Positions 47,470 through 59,529 of a stretch of 64,000 bases of DNA are shown piece by piece (position 1 is the first letter of the stretch; the number at the start of each line of letters is the position of its first letter). A program made the position numbers and the translations under genes. The stretch covers positions 61,917,501 through 61,981,500 of the forward strand of contig CM073593.1 of NCBI GenBank assembly GCA_037074705.1, written 5' to 3'. The notes below the pieces were generated by a model. That model was not told the origin of the DNA and did not search any database. It worked only from the letters and a program-made list of their open reading frames with translations. The stretch is from Zhengitettix transpicula. Its lineage: Eukaryota > Arthropoda > Insecta > Orthoptera > Tetrigidae.

Positions 47470-50400
47470 TCACGTATGGCGTTTTTAAAACTTTTATTTA
47501 TTTGTTTCAAACGTACAATAAAACGTTAATGATTGATTTGGAGTGTTTCATGTTATGTGTTTACGACTTAAATTTGAAATATTGCTTATGTCAACTTAAC
47601 AGAAAATTTAAATTTGAAATATTGCATACCATGGAGTTAATAAGCAATACAATAACACAGATCTTAGTATTTATCATTTTATTTGCATGACATACATGAA
47701 CAATATAAAGATAAACAGTCATAGCGTGCTTGAGCCGTGAATAGTAAACCAGCGTTACTTACAAAAGAATTGCCCGATTGTTTGTGTATTTCCGTTTTCT
47801 GTCTTTGTCTTTTCTCTGTCTCTTGCACACACGCACTTTCATATTTTCCCGTCATATTATTATAATTTACTTTCTTCAAATATTTATAACAACTAACAAA
47901 AATTATGATTCTTAACAATAAAATTACAATATAATTACATTTAATAATAATAAATAAAACAATATTTTAATTTTAGACGCTCGCCGTCTCAAACAACATT
48001 GTGATCGAGAATCCAAATAAACAGTATCGTCGTTACAAATGTTCGTTCTTCAACGAGTCCTTTACAGTAGCGAGAAAAATAGAATTAATTTGCCAATGCT
48101 TGCTCAAGAATTGCAGAAAATTTCCCCGCGGAATAAGAAAAGATTATTATTACGGTAGTTAATGTTGACCCAAGAAGGTAATTCTATTCTTATTAAAATA
48201 TAACAGGTTGATGAATTGTTGTCTCTCTTGATTAAAATGTCCATTTCCAGTCACATTTAATTTTAATTAATTGGCTCGAATTAAATCTAAATGTACGTTC
48301 TCGCCATTATTACTGATCAAGGCAAGACGTTTCGTTGATGCGAAACTCTATTTCCGAGTTTTTAGTAAGGAATAAGGCGATTTACCTGTCCTCTAGTTAC
48401 TTAAAAATAATCTAGTCTGGATTGCATAACCTTAGTAATATCAGTAATAAAACATCAATATTTAGCAATGAAATTATTGCGAGCAGCTCAATTAAAAAAA
48501 TACTCACATAGCCATCATTCTCAAGTAAAAATTAAAACCACAAATGAGACCACAGTCAACACTTATCTAATCTGATAGATAACAATAAGACGGCTGCAGA
48601 TATGAGATCATATTAACAATACTTATATAAATTTCAATCTTCTTTAAGATGGTTCAATATATTAAAAGTCAATTTATTACTTGTTCCGTAAATCAGGTTA
48701 AAAATTAAAAATAAGTGTTGAAAGAAGACAGTCGAGAAGACCGACGATCATGGCGAAAACTCTATCTTGAAATCATGAAAAACTAATACTTGCATGGATT
48801 TCTCTTTCATAAATGTTATTAAGTGTAGCTTCTCATGATAATATTGTAATTTTATATAATGACGAATTCTATTTCCTCATTCGAGGACTAATGGAATACA
48901 TAAATCAAATCAAATCAGTTTTATATTTCGCCTAATGTTATTCCAATTTGATTTTCCACCATTGATTCTTACTGTTGTCATTACAGATTTTAAAGAACCA
49001 TAAATGGCTTGAATTTAATATAATAAATATTTTAATTAATTAATTAATACTGATGGGACACTGGAAGTGGTGAGCTGTTTCCAGTAAGTCCAAATATTTA
49101 TTTTCCCCAGTTCTCCGTTTTCCATAGGGTATCAAAGGAATACTTATTAATACTTACCCAAAGAATTGAAAACATGGAAATTTGACATTCAAATTAAAAT
49201 AATCCACTAGTCTCAAAGTTCTTTAGGAAATCAGATTTTACAAAGAAAGCATTTATTTAACTGTGAACTGGGCGCTATGAAATCCAATTAACACATGGCA
49301 ATTACGATTTGAGACTAAATAATTGTTTTGAATCGAAAAGTGATCAGATTACCAAGATATTGTAATTATTCTTAAGATTCCCAGTGATTTTATGGTCGTA
49401 AATAAGGAAAACTTACCTAGGTATAAACTTTAATGAAAAATATGTGGTTGTATATACAGAAATAATTTTGATTTTAAAATACTTTTTCACTTCAGCAGTG
49501 AAACGTTAAAAAGGTGGTCTCCATGATCCAAGTTGTTAAGTTGGCACTGAATTATTTCCTTACTCTAGAATATATTTGCCTTTGAAGTCAATATTACGTT
49601 ATTGGCAGCTCCGGAATATTATTAAGTCTCATAACATATTCTTGAGTATGCCTTGACGCTGCTTTTATATGACGCTGGATGCATACGAAATTAGCATCAA
49701 AACTTTTTTTTCGTACTTCTCTAAAAGTGTAAGAAGTTGAATAGTGAGCGACCAATAATCAAACTTTTCCAGAAACCTATATAGACTTATATAGCATGTT
49801 CCTAACAGCGATCCTTATTCGCAAACGAAATACGTATTCGATTACGTTTGCAGTATCATGCAGTAATGTAAATTAAAATAATGCAAATTGTTTAAATTTT
49901 TAAGTATTTTCCTAAAATATCTCAGTTCTGCGGTGTTTTGAAAGGACTACAATTAATGTGTACGCTTTTGTTAGTATATAATTTCCTAACATAGAATTTT
50001 TTGTTGATTCTCTTTTTATGTATTTATTGGAATTATCTGTCATCAATAATTATTATAAATTTAGTACCAACTTTGCCATACATTCATTAAAAATGAAGGA
50101 AACTAAACAAATTTACGTTTATATTTTATTACCAATTGTAGAAAAAAGAGGATTAATGCGCAGGATTAATTTTTTATAAATTTCTGAAAAACATTAAAAA
50201 GTTAATAAATGCTAAAGTTTAATTCTAATGAGAAAATCTTAAATTTCTGATTTGCTAAAAGAATTTATACATAACTAAAAATGCAATATTAGTTCTAAAT
50301 TTAATATAGGTAGCATGAAGCATTAGTTATTACAATTATAATCTTATGAGATTATCAATAGTGTATATATTATATTTTTAAATTAAAAATATGTAATTGG

Positions 50401-52070
50401 ACTTTAATAAAAATGTATGTATACGTGTGTAATATGAGTTACTCATCACATTTTGTGACCATCATTTGCCTCTTTCCGCATCCTTGAAACCTTGCTTCTC
50501 CTAATGCGTAAAATGAAAAAATTTATATGGTTGACCTGACCGTTGGTGGATAAATATTGTAGTACATAACCATATAACAATCTCCGATAATCTTAGATAA
50601 TTTATTTATCTGTCGGCATAGAATTAGCCATATTCATCTATATATTCCCTATTATTTAATAAAATATTCTCATACGTCCTAAAATATCTTTAAAAAGTTG
50701 GGCCTATATTGTGTTACATACTAAGAAATTGGTCCAATTATAAAATTAACGTCATGTTGATAGCACGTCGTCCAGTTTACAACTACTCCGTCATATTATA
50801 TAAGAATATCATTGACTGTTTTACGGTAATTTACTACAAACGTAAAATGACTCATTTAAACGCCTTTTACAGATAAAAGTTAATCTGTCAGAACTGAGTT
50901 TGTAAAGTCAAATCTTCCTACTTAAAGAACAGACTTGGATCAAACACTTGAAGACGTAGTTATGCTGACCCTGCAAATGGTGCTTTTACGTGCAATGGAC
51001 TCGTTCATCACACGAGACGACCGGCATAAATTTAGTTTTTATCCCCGCCTCGAAAAATCTTCGGACCTGTTCGATTTGAAAATAGACGTAAAAATATGTT
51101 AATCAAGCGTGACTTCGTGGCTAACAAATCATCCCAGAAAACTACTTTTAAATAATTAGTGATCAAACCTGATATGTGGTTAAACTATGTCGACAACAAG
51201 AGCCACTGATAAGGTGCTCCAAAATGGATTATTTCAGTAGAACACCAAATATCTTTAGTCTACGTGGACTCAAAACGTCGAACACAGTATTTTAATCCAA
51301 AAAAATTTATTATTATAATTATTTATTTACACTTTACGTCGTTTTCCTAAATACTGCCCTAAATGAAAATCATATTTCGTTTTAATATCAGGCTTTCTAA
51401 CCTTCAATTTTCATGAAACGTGTAACTTTCTTAATAGCCTGTAAACCGCGTCTTATCTTCTCAACCAAATAGTACAAAATGTTATGAACCATGTGTCTTC
51501 TACCTCGCTTCGCTTCAGATTTTGAAGCTGATGAGCGATTTTTGTTTATTGCTGTCATATTTATGAGTTCAGGGGATTTCCGTTAAAATTCTTCTACTAT
51601 TTCGGATGGTTCACATGATGCTTCCAACATAGCCTGATGCTAATGCAGGGCATTTAGATAATTCTTATTAGACTTCATTCTCTACCTCAAAATTCAAACA
51701 TTTTCGAGGATATTATTTGTCTTGGACGTTATTGGTTTATTTTTTAAAATTAAAACATCAACCTATATATTTTTCTGACCAACATCGGAAAATAAATGTT
51801 TCGTTATTTGGGAGATTTCATGTTAATCATAATCCCAGTTCTCTTCCTTAACATGTAGATGGTCCAACGTAAGGTGAATTGAAAAATAAAATTATAACCG
51901 AAGTCTAAATCAGCGAAGCATGGATTTATTTATTGGGCATCGGCTTCACTGAATATATATATATATATATACTTACATATTTTCAACGTCCATCATGTTT
52001 CAGCATATACAACTTATGAATGTTAACCAATTTGTATTGAAAAGCAATCAACATTAGAAATATCGTCGGT
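47470..52070. other. AT-rich gene-free region
   Basis: Upstream of the LRR gene; an ATAAATAAAAG word lies about 20-30 bases before its ATG. At 47569-47625 a TTAAATTTGAAATATTGC word occurs twice in tandem about 41 bases apart. A complex patch at 50930-51090 has no recognisable content. No other gene supported. Confidence 0.45.
51953..51971. repeat. (AT)n microsatellite
   Basis: An alternating A/T run of about nineteen bases. Confidence 0.85.
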
Positions 52071-52074
52071 TTAC

Positions 52075-52765
52075 CCAGTTGGTGAATCATGTCCGTTTGT
52101 TTACATATGACGTCACCGGAAACTCGTGTGACTGTACTATCGTGACGCATCGCCGGTCACGGTCTCGATTTATACGACTTTTAATTCCTCTAAAACATAT
52201 TGGTGTTAAAATTGATCATCAGATAAGTGTCTCGAGGAACGAATATCAATTGCAAGATAAGTTCAAGATTATTTACATCTTTACTCACTCTGATCATTAT
52301 TGGATTTTGGGGACCCACCTGAAAATATTATTATATATGATAGTGCAATTCTGGCAACATTTTGCGCCTCGCCTTGTTTGTAAATCAGAGAGAACATTCA
52401 TATGACAAATCTTGAATTAAGTTAGCTGAGCCGCACAGAACAAGAGAATGTAGAACAATTAGCAGCTGGAAGAAGTTAGTCGGAGGACGTCCTCGAGGAT
52501 TATCGCTCTCGTTTAGAAGATTATGTGAGCAGAGAAGACGGCGAGAGGCCCTCCAAGTTCCACGTGCCTTCGCTATCGACTTGCGATCGCATTCCCTAGG
52601 CCCACCAGAAACTCTGATCCCCTGCGGTAATTGGACGTGGAGACGGAGCCTTGAATACGGAATGAGGAACAGTATGTAGGCCGGGGGAAAATAAGAACGC
52701 TAGGAATTTCCCGGTTGTGTGATAGCGAGACCGAATGAATAATGTACGCTCACACAAGGATCTCT
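52075..52765. other. GC-richer double island with a CRE palindrome
   Basis: Two complex blocks, 52080-52240 and 52430-52760. The first holds TGACGTCA (52108-52115), the full cAMP-response-element palindrome, beside CACCGGAAACTCG (ETS-like GGAA). The plus-strand frame 52079-52405 (108 codons) spans both complex and AT-rich DNA and lacks a domain, so it is not called. Candidate promoter or enhancer. Confidence 0.35.
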
Positions 52766-53206
52766 AGAGCTACAAATTACACCACTTATACTTACATGGA
52801 AATATAATAATCCTCCAGTAGCAAGAAATTTAAGACGCTCAGAAGGAATAATGGAAATATAACGATAGCATGAATTATCAATGCAGTAGGAAACGCTTTT
52901 ATTTTTATGTGATATAGGAAAAGAGTAAATTGGATTGAATTGGTCACATCCTGACGTAAACGAGTAACAGAAAAATTGCTTGGAAATTATTCAAACGAGG
53001 AAGACTGGCAAACAAGAAAATTTTCAAATTCAGTCTAAGCTACAGTAGCTTGAAAGTTCATTTAACTAATTACTCAAGTTACCATTTGACCAATTTATTT
53101 CCACGTAGCCCTAATTCTATAAATATTCTTTCTAATAGGATTCATTACTATAAAACCTACTGCAGATATCCTGAAACAATATTTATATATTCTGATCTTT
53201 ATTCAA

Positions 53207-53930
53207 GGGTAGGTCAATAAGTACTTAAAAATCTAAATCTGGTAGTATCGAAACAAGTTTGTTTTTTACATGTATTGTTTTTCATTACTTCTGCTCTCAT
53301 GCCATGAGGTTTAAATTTTGTACAAAAAATGACTGGCAAACAAATATCCTTTATGATAAGTGCCACGTTTACTCACAGTGGTCGATTCAGTCGCTGGTTT
53401 AACGCACTTTCGTTTTAGTCCTGACGAGCTTCTACGACGATACATAACTATTGAAACATCTCAGAGGCAAAAAAACAGTGGGATTCTGCAGGTTAATCGC
53501 CTCCAAAGAAGGCAAAGATGAAACGAGTTTGCCACCATTTTCAGCCCGAGAGCAAACGGCGAATCTAGAAATGGAAACAGCAAAATTGTCCCTCGCCGAA
53601 GAAATCCAAAGCTGTCAATACTGCCAATCTGGCGAGGGATAAGCTTCAGGCATTTGGCTGAAAATACTTATCCTCCGTACAGCCCAGATCTTTTCCCTTG
53701 TTACTTCCACATTTTTGGCTACCTGAAGACATTCCTGGACGTTGGATTCATTCGAACGAGAAAGTGCAATAGTAGGTGAGGTTGTGGATCCGTCAGCGAC
53801 CTACCTCTTTCTACAAGACTTGCAGAATTGATCGTCTCCCAATGAGATTGACACTTATGGCAATTACTTTTGAATAAACCGAATTCCAGTGGCACTTAGT
53901 AACGGGTGTTCGGTTTTCATTTGACTACCC
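53207..53930 (+). mobile_element. Mariner-like remnant A
   Basis: The right end, read inwards, is GGGTAGTCAAATGAAAACCG (53930-53911); the left end is GGGTAGGTCAATAAGTA (53207). These imperfect inverted termini bound about 720 bp. At 53655-53740 the plus strand encodes YPPYSPDLFPCYFHIFGYLK, the C-terminal catalytic block of Tc1/mariner transposases (PYSPDLxPxDF), here with the last catalytic Asp replaced by Tyr. The rest of the transposase is missing or scrambled, so the copy is inactive. Confidence 0.75.
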
Positions 53931-53939
53931 CTCATACAT

Positions 53940-54905
53940 TACTTGAATTTCAAATATCTCAGTCCCACAAATGTCAAATTCGAGTTACATTCTACTCTGA
54001 TCGAATCTGATGCTTCGTTTACAACAATAAAATATTGGCTGGCAAAGTTTAAACGTGGCTGTACGAAATTCCAAGGCGAACATCCGAGTGGTCGACCAAA
54101 TGAAATGATCACGACAGAAATGGTGACGAAAATCGACAAAGTGGTATTGATTGACCGTCACTGAAAGTGCACAAGCTAGCAGACAAGGTAGGCATTTCGA
54201 AAAGTGCTGAAGATCACATATTGACTGAAAATTTGGACATGAGAAAGCTTTGCGCAAGATGGGTGCCGCGCTTGCATACAAGGGAAAAAACAGCGACGTG
54301 AGGATGTTGAATCGAGTGTTTATCACAGCAATAAAGCAGAGTTTTTGCGTCGATTCATAGCCTCGGATGTATCAATCACTTCACACCTGAGACGAAGGAA
54401 CAGTAAAAAATAATTGAATAAGCGGAGAGTCGGCTCTAAATAAGGCGATGACAGTTCCATCTGCTGGTGGTGCCATGGAGTCAGTTTTTTTGGATGTCCG
54501 TTGAAAAATTTTCTATAAATATCTTCAAAATGGTAAAACACTATACGAGGAGTAACAAGTGTTTGTGTGATGAAATCAAGAAAAATAAGCAGCATTCGGC
54601 GAACAAGAAATTGTTGTTCATTACGACAAAGCACCAGTTCACATATTCATTATCTCGATGGCCATACAAAGAGCTACAATTCGATCTGCTTCCTCACGCA
54701 CCCTATTCGCGAGACTTAGCTCCCTCAGAATATTATATCTTTTCAAGCTTGAAAAAATGGCTGTGTGTTAAAATATTAGCCAATAATGAAGAAGTGTAGT
54801 CTGCGGTCATTTTGAGGAGGTCGATGGCCATCACGTCAACTAGACGTCGAGAAAAAATTTATTTTTAGCCAAGTTTTAGTTTTCTTTGTTAGGTCGGGTA
54901 CTTCT
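53940..54905 (+). mobile_element. Mariner-like remnant B (5' truncated)
   Basis: Starts in the transposase N-terminal half: FTTIKYWLAKFKRG and HPSGRPNEMITTEM (about 54020-54120) are the helix-turn-helix and the GRP linker. VGISKSAEDHI and DMRKLCARWVPR follow in a shifted frame (54190-54270), VHYDKAPVH lies near 54630, and LPHAPYSRDLAPSEYYIFSS near 54680-54740. Several frameshifts and stops break it. The 3' end with TAGGTCGGGTACTTCTGATA is near 54905. It belongs to the mariner group (SETMAR-like), is non-functional, and abuts remnant A directly. Confidence 0.92.
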
Positions 54906-54909
54906 GATA

Positions 54910-55575
54910 ATTCGTAGTATTGACACGTATCAGAAAATTTTAAAATTCAGACATTTAAGATCTTTGTATTTCTTACGAATTGATGGAATATTTAAATACT
55001 AAATACTTTCCCAACATTGATTGTGTAAATTATATTCGAAAGTCGGACGTTTATATTCAAATGCGGAGGAATTTCCGAGTGATAAGTCACTTAAATATTG
55101 TTAACATCCAGTCTTTCAGATAATTTTTAGGTACATAATTAGCTATAATTATGTCTGCAACAGTTATTTCTTAATTTTAAGCAATAAATATTATTCACAT
55201 AGGAAGAATTCTCCTGTAAAAAGTTTTATTTCATAACTGTGTATGAACAACAGCTACTTTTGCAGGGATTTTTAATAGCCGACGACGTGGACCTGGTTGT
55301 TAACATCAAAGTTGTGTTACGAGTGTATTTCAATTTATCTATGTATTGCTGACAGAAAAATGGACGAGAAATAATAAATTCATTAAAATTGAGATATTAT
55401 AAATGTTCGGTATAGTCATCTGTCATCCGGAAGCGACAGTTTTTAAACGAAGATATCGGACAGCGAAAATACGTATAAAATTATGCAAACGCTGATTCAA
55501 TATGAAATTTTAAAAATTTAGCTCATGCCTTATTGTGCTCACTACATCTTTACTTAAATATTATTGAAACGGATT
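54910..55575. other. AT-rich gene-free stretch
   Basis: Nothing supported on either strand. Confidence 0.45.
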
Positions 55576-55579
55576 CTTT

Positions 55580-55860
55580 GTATTTCAAGTAAAGGTGTAT
55601 TGATCTCTTACTAACGGGAGGAAAGATGCGCTGCAGAGATACAAGCGATTCCTTTGAAGGACAATGGCCCCTCTCAACGAACTGACGGTCCTGTATTATG
55701 TGCCCTGAGCCGTAAAATTTACTGACCCTTCGGGCTATAAGCCGAATGTCAGGGCTGGCTCTTCGCAAGAGAGCTCTGTGAGGAAGGGACAGCGGCTTAA
55801 AGAGGAAGTACTGTGACGTCATGAGTGTTCTGTAAGGTCTAACATCCCACCCTTTACCTA
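55580..55860. other. GC-richer island with CRE palindrome and 90-codon minus frame
   Basis: A minus-strand frame (55822-55550) begins ATGACGTCACAG, so its start codon overlaps a TGACGTCA palindrome at 55814-55821. The translation is Arg/Ser/Leu-rich without a domain. Composition is the highest in this neighbourhood. It could be a CpG-rich promoter-like element, an old exon or a repeat fragment. Confidence 0.3.
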
Positions 55861-57585
55861 AATTACTCTTGTATTTTTTGCAAAATAATAATATTATTTA
55901 CAATGATTAACCTACTGGCTCATTAATTTGATGCCAAATTACTATCATCGTAATGTTCATTAAACGTAGGAGAATTAACGTATTACATAAACTTCTCGTA
56001 AACTTCGGTAAAGTTTGAGCTTTGACAGAAAATTAATAATATTTCATAATAGAACAAGTAAACGCTTTAGTAATGAAGATTGGACGTAATGTTTTCAAAA
56101 CACCAACACTAACTGAAACTGAAACAACTTGCAAGAAATTTTTGGAAGCCAAATGAAAATAAGTTTTCTTATGCGCAGTACATTGTGATTCACGTTTGAT
56201 TATTTCATAAAATAGGAAAATATAATATACATAGTCAAACTTATTCTCCGAAAAAGACAGAGGTACATCAAAATTGTAAATATTGATTTGTATTCATCTG
56301 AAAATTAGACGCTGAACAAGCACGGGTTGGTGATTTCGATATGTGAAACTGAAGGAAAATGTTATCTATAGTGGGACAAACCAAAGAAATGAACGAATTG
56401 TTTTTTTATTTTAAACTCAAATCTGCATATGATGGACTCATCGTTCGATTAAATGATAAATTACTAGATGTAAGAAGGCGATAATGATGACCCTCACCCA
56501 GATGGACACAAGGAAACAACACACATAAACGTTAAAATTTGTCATAATCTACTTATATCCATTCATAATCTATTTTCGTACATACACCGAGTGTTTTGAC
56601 GGAGCAAGATTAACTGAAAACCATTATTAATAAGAAACTAATAATATATTCAATAATTAAAAAGGTATTAATTAATTAAACACTTTATTGCAAAAGATTA
56701 ATTAATTATTTGAATTCCATAGTTGGTTTATAAATCAATTTATTTAATTAATTAAAAGTGAAGGTTTGCAAAATAATCACGAAATTCTTTAGAAACTTTA
56801 TAAGACAATTTACTTTTATTCAGTTGAAATTTACAACATTTTATATGAGATTATTTACATTTAAAAATTTTCAATTTTTTAGATTTTTACAACTATTTTT
56901 TCAGGGTCATTTATCTGGGCCTTCTAAGTAAACAAACAACCTTTATATTTACGTTAAACAATCAAATTCCTTTACAACCTAAGAAGTTAAACAATCAAAT
57001 AAAACGTGAAATCGAAATCTGACTACTTTACCTTTAATTATCGTTTACAAAACTTGATCAAATTTGTTCGTATTTACAAAACATCTGCTGGTACTAGGCT
57101 TAACTCTCTTGGGCTCGGGCTCACCTCACAATTCACACTAAAAGGCCATAAAATCACTGAATTTACATGGATTAAAGAACACTGTCGTAACTCTGGATCT
57201 CCTCTGGAAACTGAAAGCTGCAAACTACTTCTGGATTATTGGTTGGATAAATTGTTCCGAATTATTTCTCTCTGGAATTGGTGGCGGTCACAGTACTTAT
57301 ATTTTTTTTTATTTCGGCGTGATTTATTTGGTTACTGCTTGTAACTTTAACGTTGAAATTTACTGTCCAAAACTTCTTACTCAAATTTAACTTTTAATCT
57401 TTCCGGATGAATTTGTGCCTGCCACCCTGCTCTCTGTCTGACTTCCAACACCCGACTCGACTTCCAGAAAGCGCTCGCAGCCAAACAAAGCTCGCCTATA
57501 CATTGTCGCCTTTGAAATTGAAACCACTAACAATCCACCATAACTATCCAATTATAAAAATCATTAATGGCCTCTAATTAGTATT
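55861..57585. other. AT-rich stretch with one complex block
   Basis: From 57060 to 57540 the sequence is more complex. The frame 57006-57344 (112 codons) is the longest but has no domain and contains a poly-Phe run. A solo LTR or other repeat fragment is possible but unproven, since no second copy exists in the window. Confidence 0.35.
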
Positions 57586-57589
57586 ATAA

Positions 57590-58025
57590 TATATTTGTTT
57601 ATGTGTATGTTCCGTATATAAATCTACACTGGTGAAGCAAATTTCACCAAATTTCGTACACGTGTTAATTGCGACCAGGAAACACTGTCGCGGTGAGACA
57701 CGTCTACCACCCCCAGGACCCCCAGGAATGGGGGTTGAAATATTCAAACATGTTAAAAAAGACGATAATTGCTAAATAATTTTAGGGTTCAAAGAGATTG
57801 ATAGTGTTTCTACCGATGGAATATGAGTATAATTTCAACCCCTTACGGCATGGGAAAGGAACACCCTTAAGGGTAGGAGTGGAAAATAACTAATACAACC
57901 GAGATTGCAGTCATATCCAGAGTAACGGATGTCGCTGAGTCTAATTATGACTTTCAATAGATGATTAATCCCCTGGGGGGGGGGGGGTGGAAATTTTTAA
58001 ACATGCAATTGAGGATGATATTTGC
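57590..58025 (+). repeat. Dispersed repeat family, copy 2
   Basis: Aligns with 12647-12930 as listed there. It extends further right through AACCCCTTACGGCATGGG, CACCCTTAAGGGTAGG and TGACTTTCAATAGATG to a poly-G run at 57975. The purine/pyrimidine-biased CCCC/GGGG words are specific to the longer copy. No coding domain was recognised. Confidence 0.8.
57975..57987 (+). repeat. Poly-G run of 13
   Basis: CCCCT is followed by thirteen consecutive G in otherwise AT-rich DNA. It lies in the right part of the dispersed repeat and is likely polymorphic or error-prone in sequencing. Confidence 0.9.
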
Positions 58026-58284
58026 TTTTTAAAATTATATTTAGAATTAATAAATAATAAAGGCAATAAATGCCGCTCTGCAGGATATTCTATTTAGTAG
58101 TATCCTGAAACTAGAATAAAACTTGGGGTCTTAAACTGACTTTGGATGTGAAATTAAATGTTTTCCACAGAAATTTTAATTTTCTTGAACAGTTCTGCTA
58201 CATTTGCTTAGAAGAACTATCACAAATAGCATACAACCATTTTTTAGGTAGTTGATTAATAGCATTTTATTTAAAAGACAGAAG

Positions 58285-58575
58285 AAAGTCTTTCAAACAA
58301 AGCTCATTTGAAATTGAATTAAAGGATCTTTTCCTTGGATCTACAGCCCATTGATGGCCATGGCTTATCAGCTTTTAAACTTATATTCCATGACATATTT
58401 CTGGAGTTTTTTTGGAGTGGCATGTGGTCAAGCACAGAGATTCTCCTTCAGCCATAACCACAGGTTTCATGAAAAACACAAACATCCATGCCTATGCTTG
58501 GATTTGAACCCAGGACCTTTGTGATGCTAGGCAGTGATGATAACCAGTACACCAGAGCAGCTTGCGAATTTTTAT
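58285..58575 (-). mobile_element. tRNA-derived SINE
   Basis: On the minus strand, TGGTGTACTGGTTATCATC (A box, about 58554-58536) is followed by GGTTCAAATCC (B box, 58510-58500) at the spacing of a tRNA-type RNA polymerase III promoter. The body begins GGCATGGATGTTTGTG, a phrase common in arthropod tRNA SINEs, and continues to about 58290. Best-preserved SINE in the window. The boxes are intact enough that weak transcription is conceivable. Confidence 0.82.
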
Positions 58576-58937
58576 ATTATTTACATTATTTACCTGTGTG
58601 TAAGATAGAATACTCAATTTCTCAAAAATACCACATGCATTCCTAGTTACAATAAAGAGACACATTCTTCAAATAACTACTACAGTGTCTCAGTTTGAAA
58701 ATAATATTTTCTTGTCTGAGAGGCAAAAAACTGACTGTTGTGTACACAGAATCATTTCTCACATATATTTCAAACATGATCAGCAGTTGGATTCTTCATT
58801 TTTATATAATAGAAGTTATTTCTTAACAACATATTATTTGCCTTCTTACTAATATTTTTTCGATAATTTGAGAATTTTTAGATGCCTCAGCCCGGCTGGA
58901 CCAACTATTGATTTCTGGTAAGTTGACTTCGCTGTCT

Positions 58938-59001
58938 CTCTTTCCTATCTAAATGTGTATAAACATATGTATACGTTTTAATTCAATTGGATAGGAAAGA
59001 G
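58938..59001. ncRNA. Foldback with 12-bp perfect arms (precursor-like hairpin, function unknown)
   Basis: CTCTTTCCTATC (58938-58949) and GATAGGAAAGAG (58990-59001) pair perfectly. Inside the 40-nt loop, GTGTATA and TATGTATAC pair further with G-U wobbles, and outside the arms GCTGTCT against GATACAGAGC gives partial pairing, for a hairpin of about 65-90 nt. Size and shape are compatible with a small-RNA precursor or a foldback element. No known microRNA is recognised. Confidence 0.35.
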
Positions 59002-59414
59002 GATACAGAGCGGCTGACTTACCTTCAATTGACAGTTGGCATCATAGACTGGGAAGCAATAACATCAAATTTTAAAGTCCCTTTCCTTAAAAAAGGATTG
59101 CACCACTGGCTGACTGACTGTACTGTGCAATGCAGTCATTGCCTCATCCACATAAGTTATATATGTTAAAAATGTGGATTCTTCTAATAAAACATGATTA
59201 ATTCATACTTTCTTCTTCAAACATAAGATATTTTGATAATTAGTTTCATGTTTCCAAAGTATTTTTTCAAATGTAGAAATACTTTTCTTAATAATTGCCG
59301 CTTTCAGAAAAAATGTAACAGTCTGATAACCTTATAGTCTGTTTCACATAGTTAAATTGTGGTATTGTAAATAATTAGAAATAGTGGATTTAAAATAAGT
59401 TGTAAATGTTGCAA

Positions 59415-59525
59415 AATATAATAATTTATGCTGATGACATAAAATACTTTATTGAAAGTAACACTAAACAGGATTATAAAACAATACAACAATCTCTAAA
59501 ACACATAGCTCAATTTATTGTTTAA
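59415..59525 (+). mobile_element. LINE reverse-transcriptase scrap
   Basis: Encodes NIIIYADDIKYFIESNTKQD and on to HIAQFIV before a stop. YADD with the following DIK/Y-F is the catalytic motif of non-LTR reverse transcriptases. Upstream and downstream codons cannot be traced into neighbouring RT blocks, so only about 37 residues survive. It may be unrelated to the LINE at 15545, which lacks this very domain. Confidence 0.75.
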
Positions 59526-59529
59526 AACA

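Noticed and set aside
53451..53642. 63-codon plus-strand gene
   Set aside because: Lies inside mariner remnant A, in scrambled transposase-derived sequence.
54323..54634. 103-codon minus-strand gene
   Set aside because: It is the antisense shadow of mariner remnant B.
57006..57344. 112-codon gene
   Set aside because: No domain, a poly-Phe tract from a T-run, and no support for start or splicing; repeat fragment more likely.
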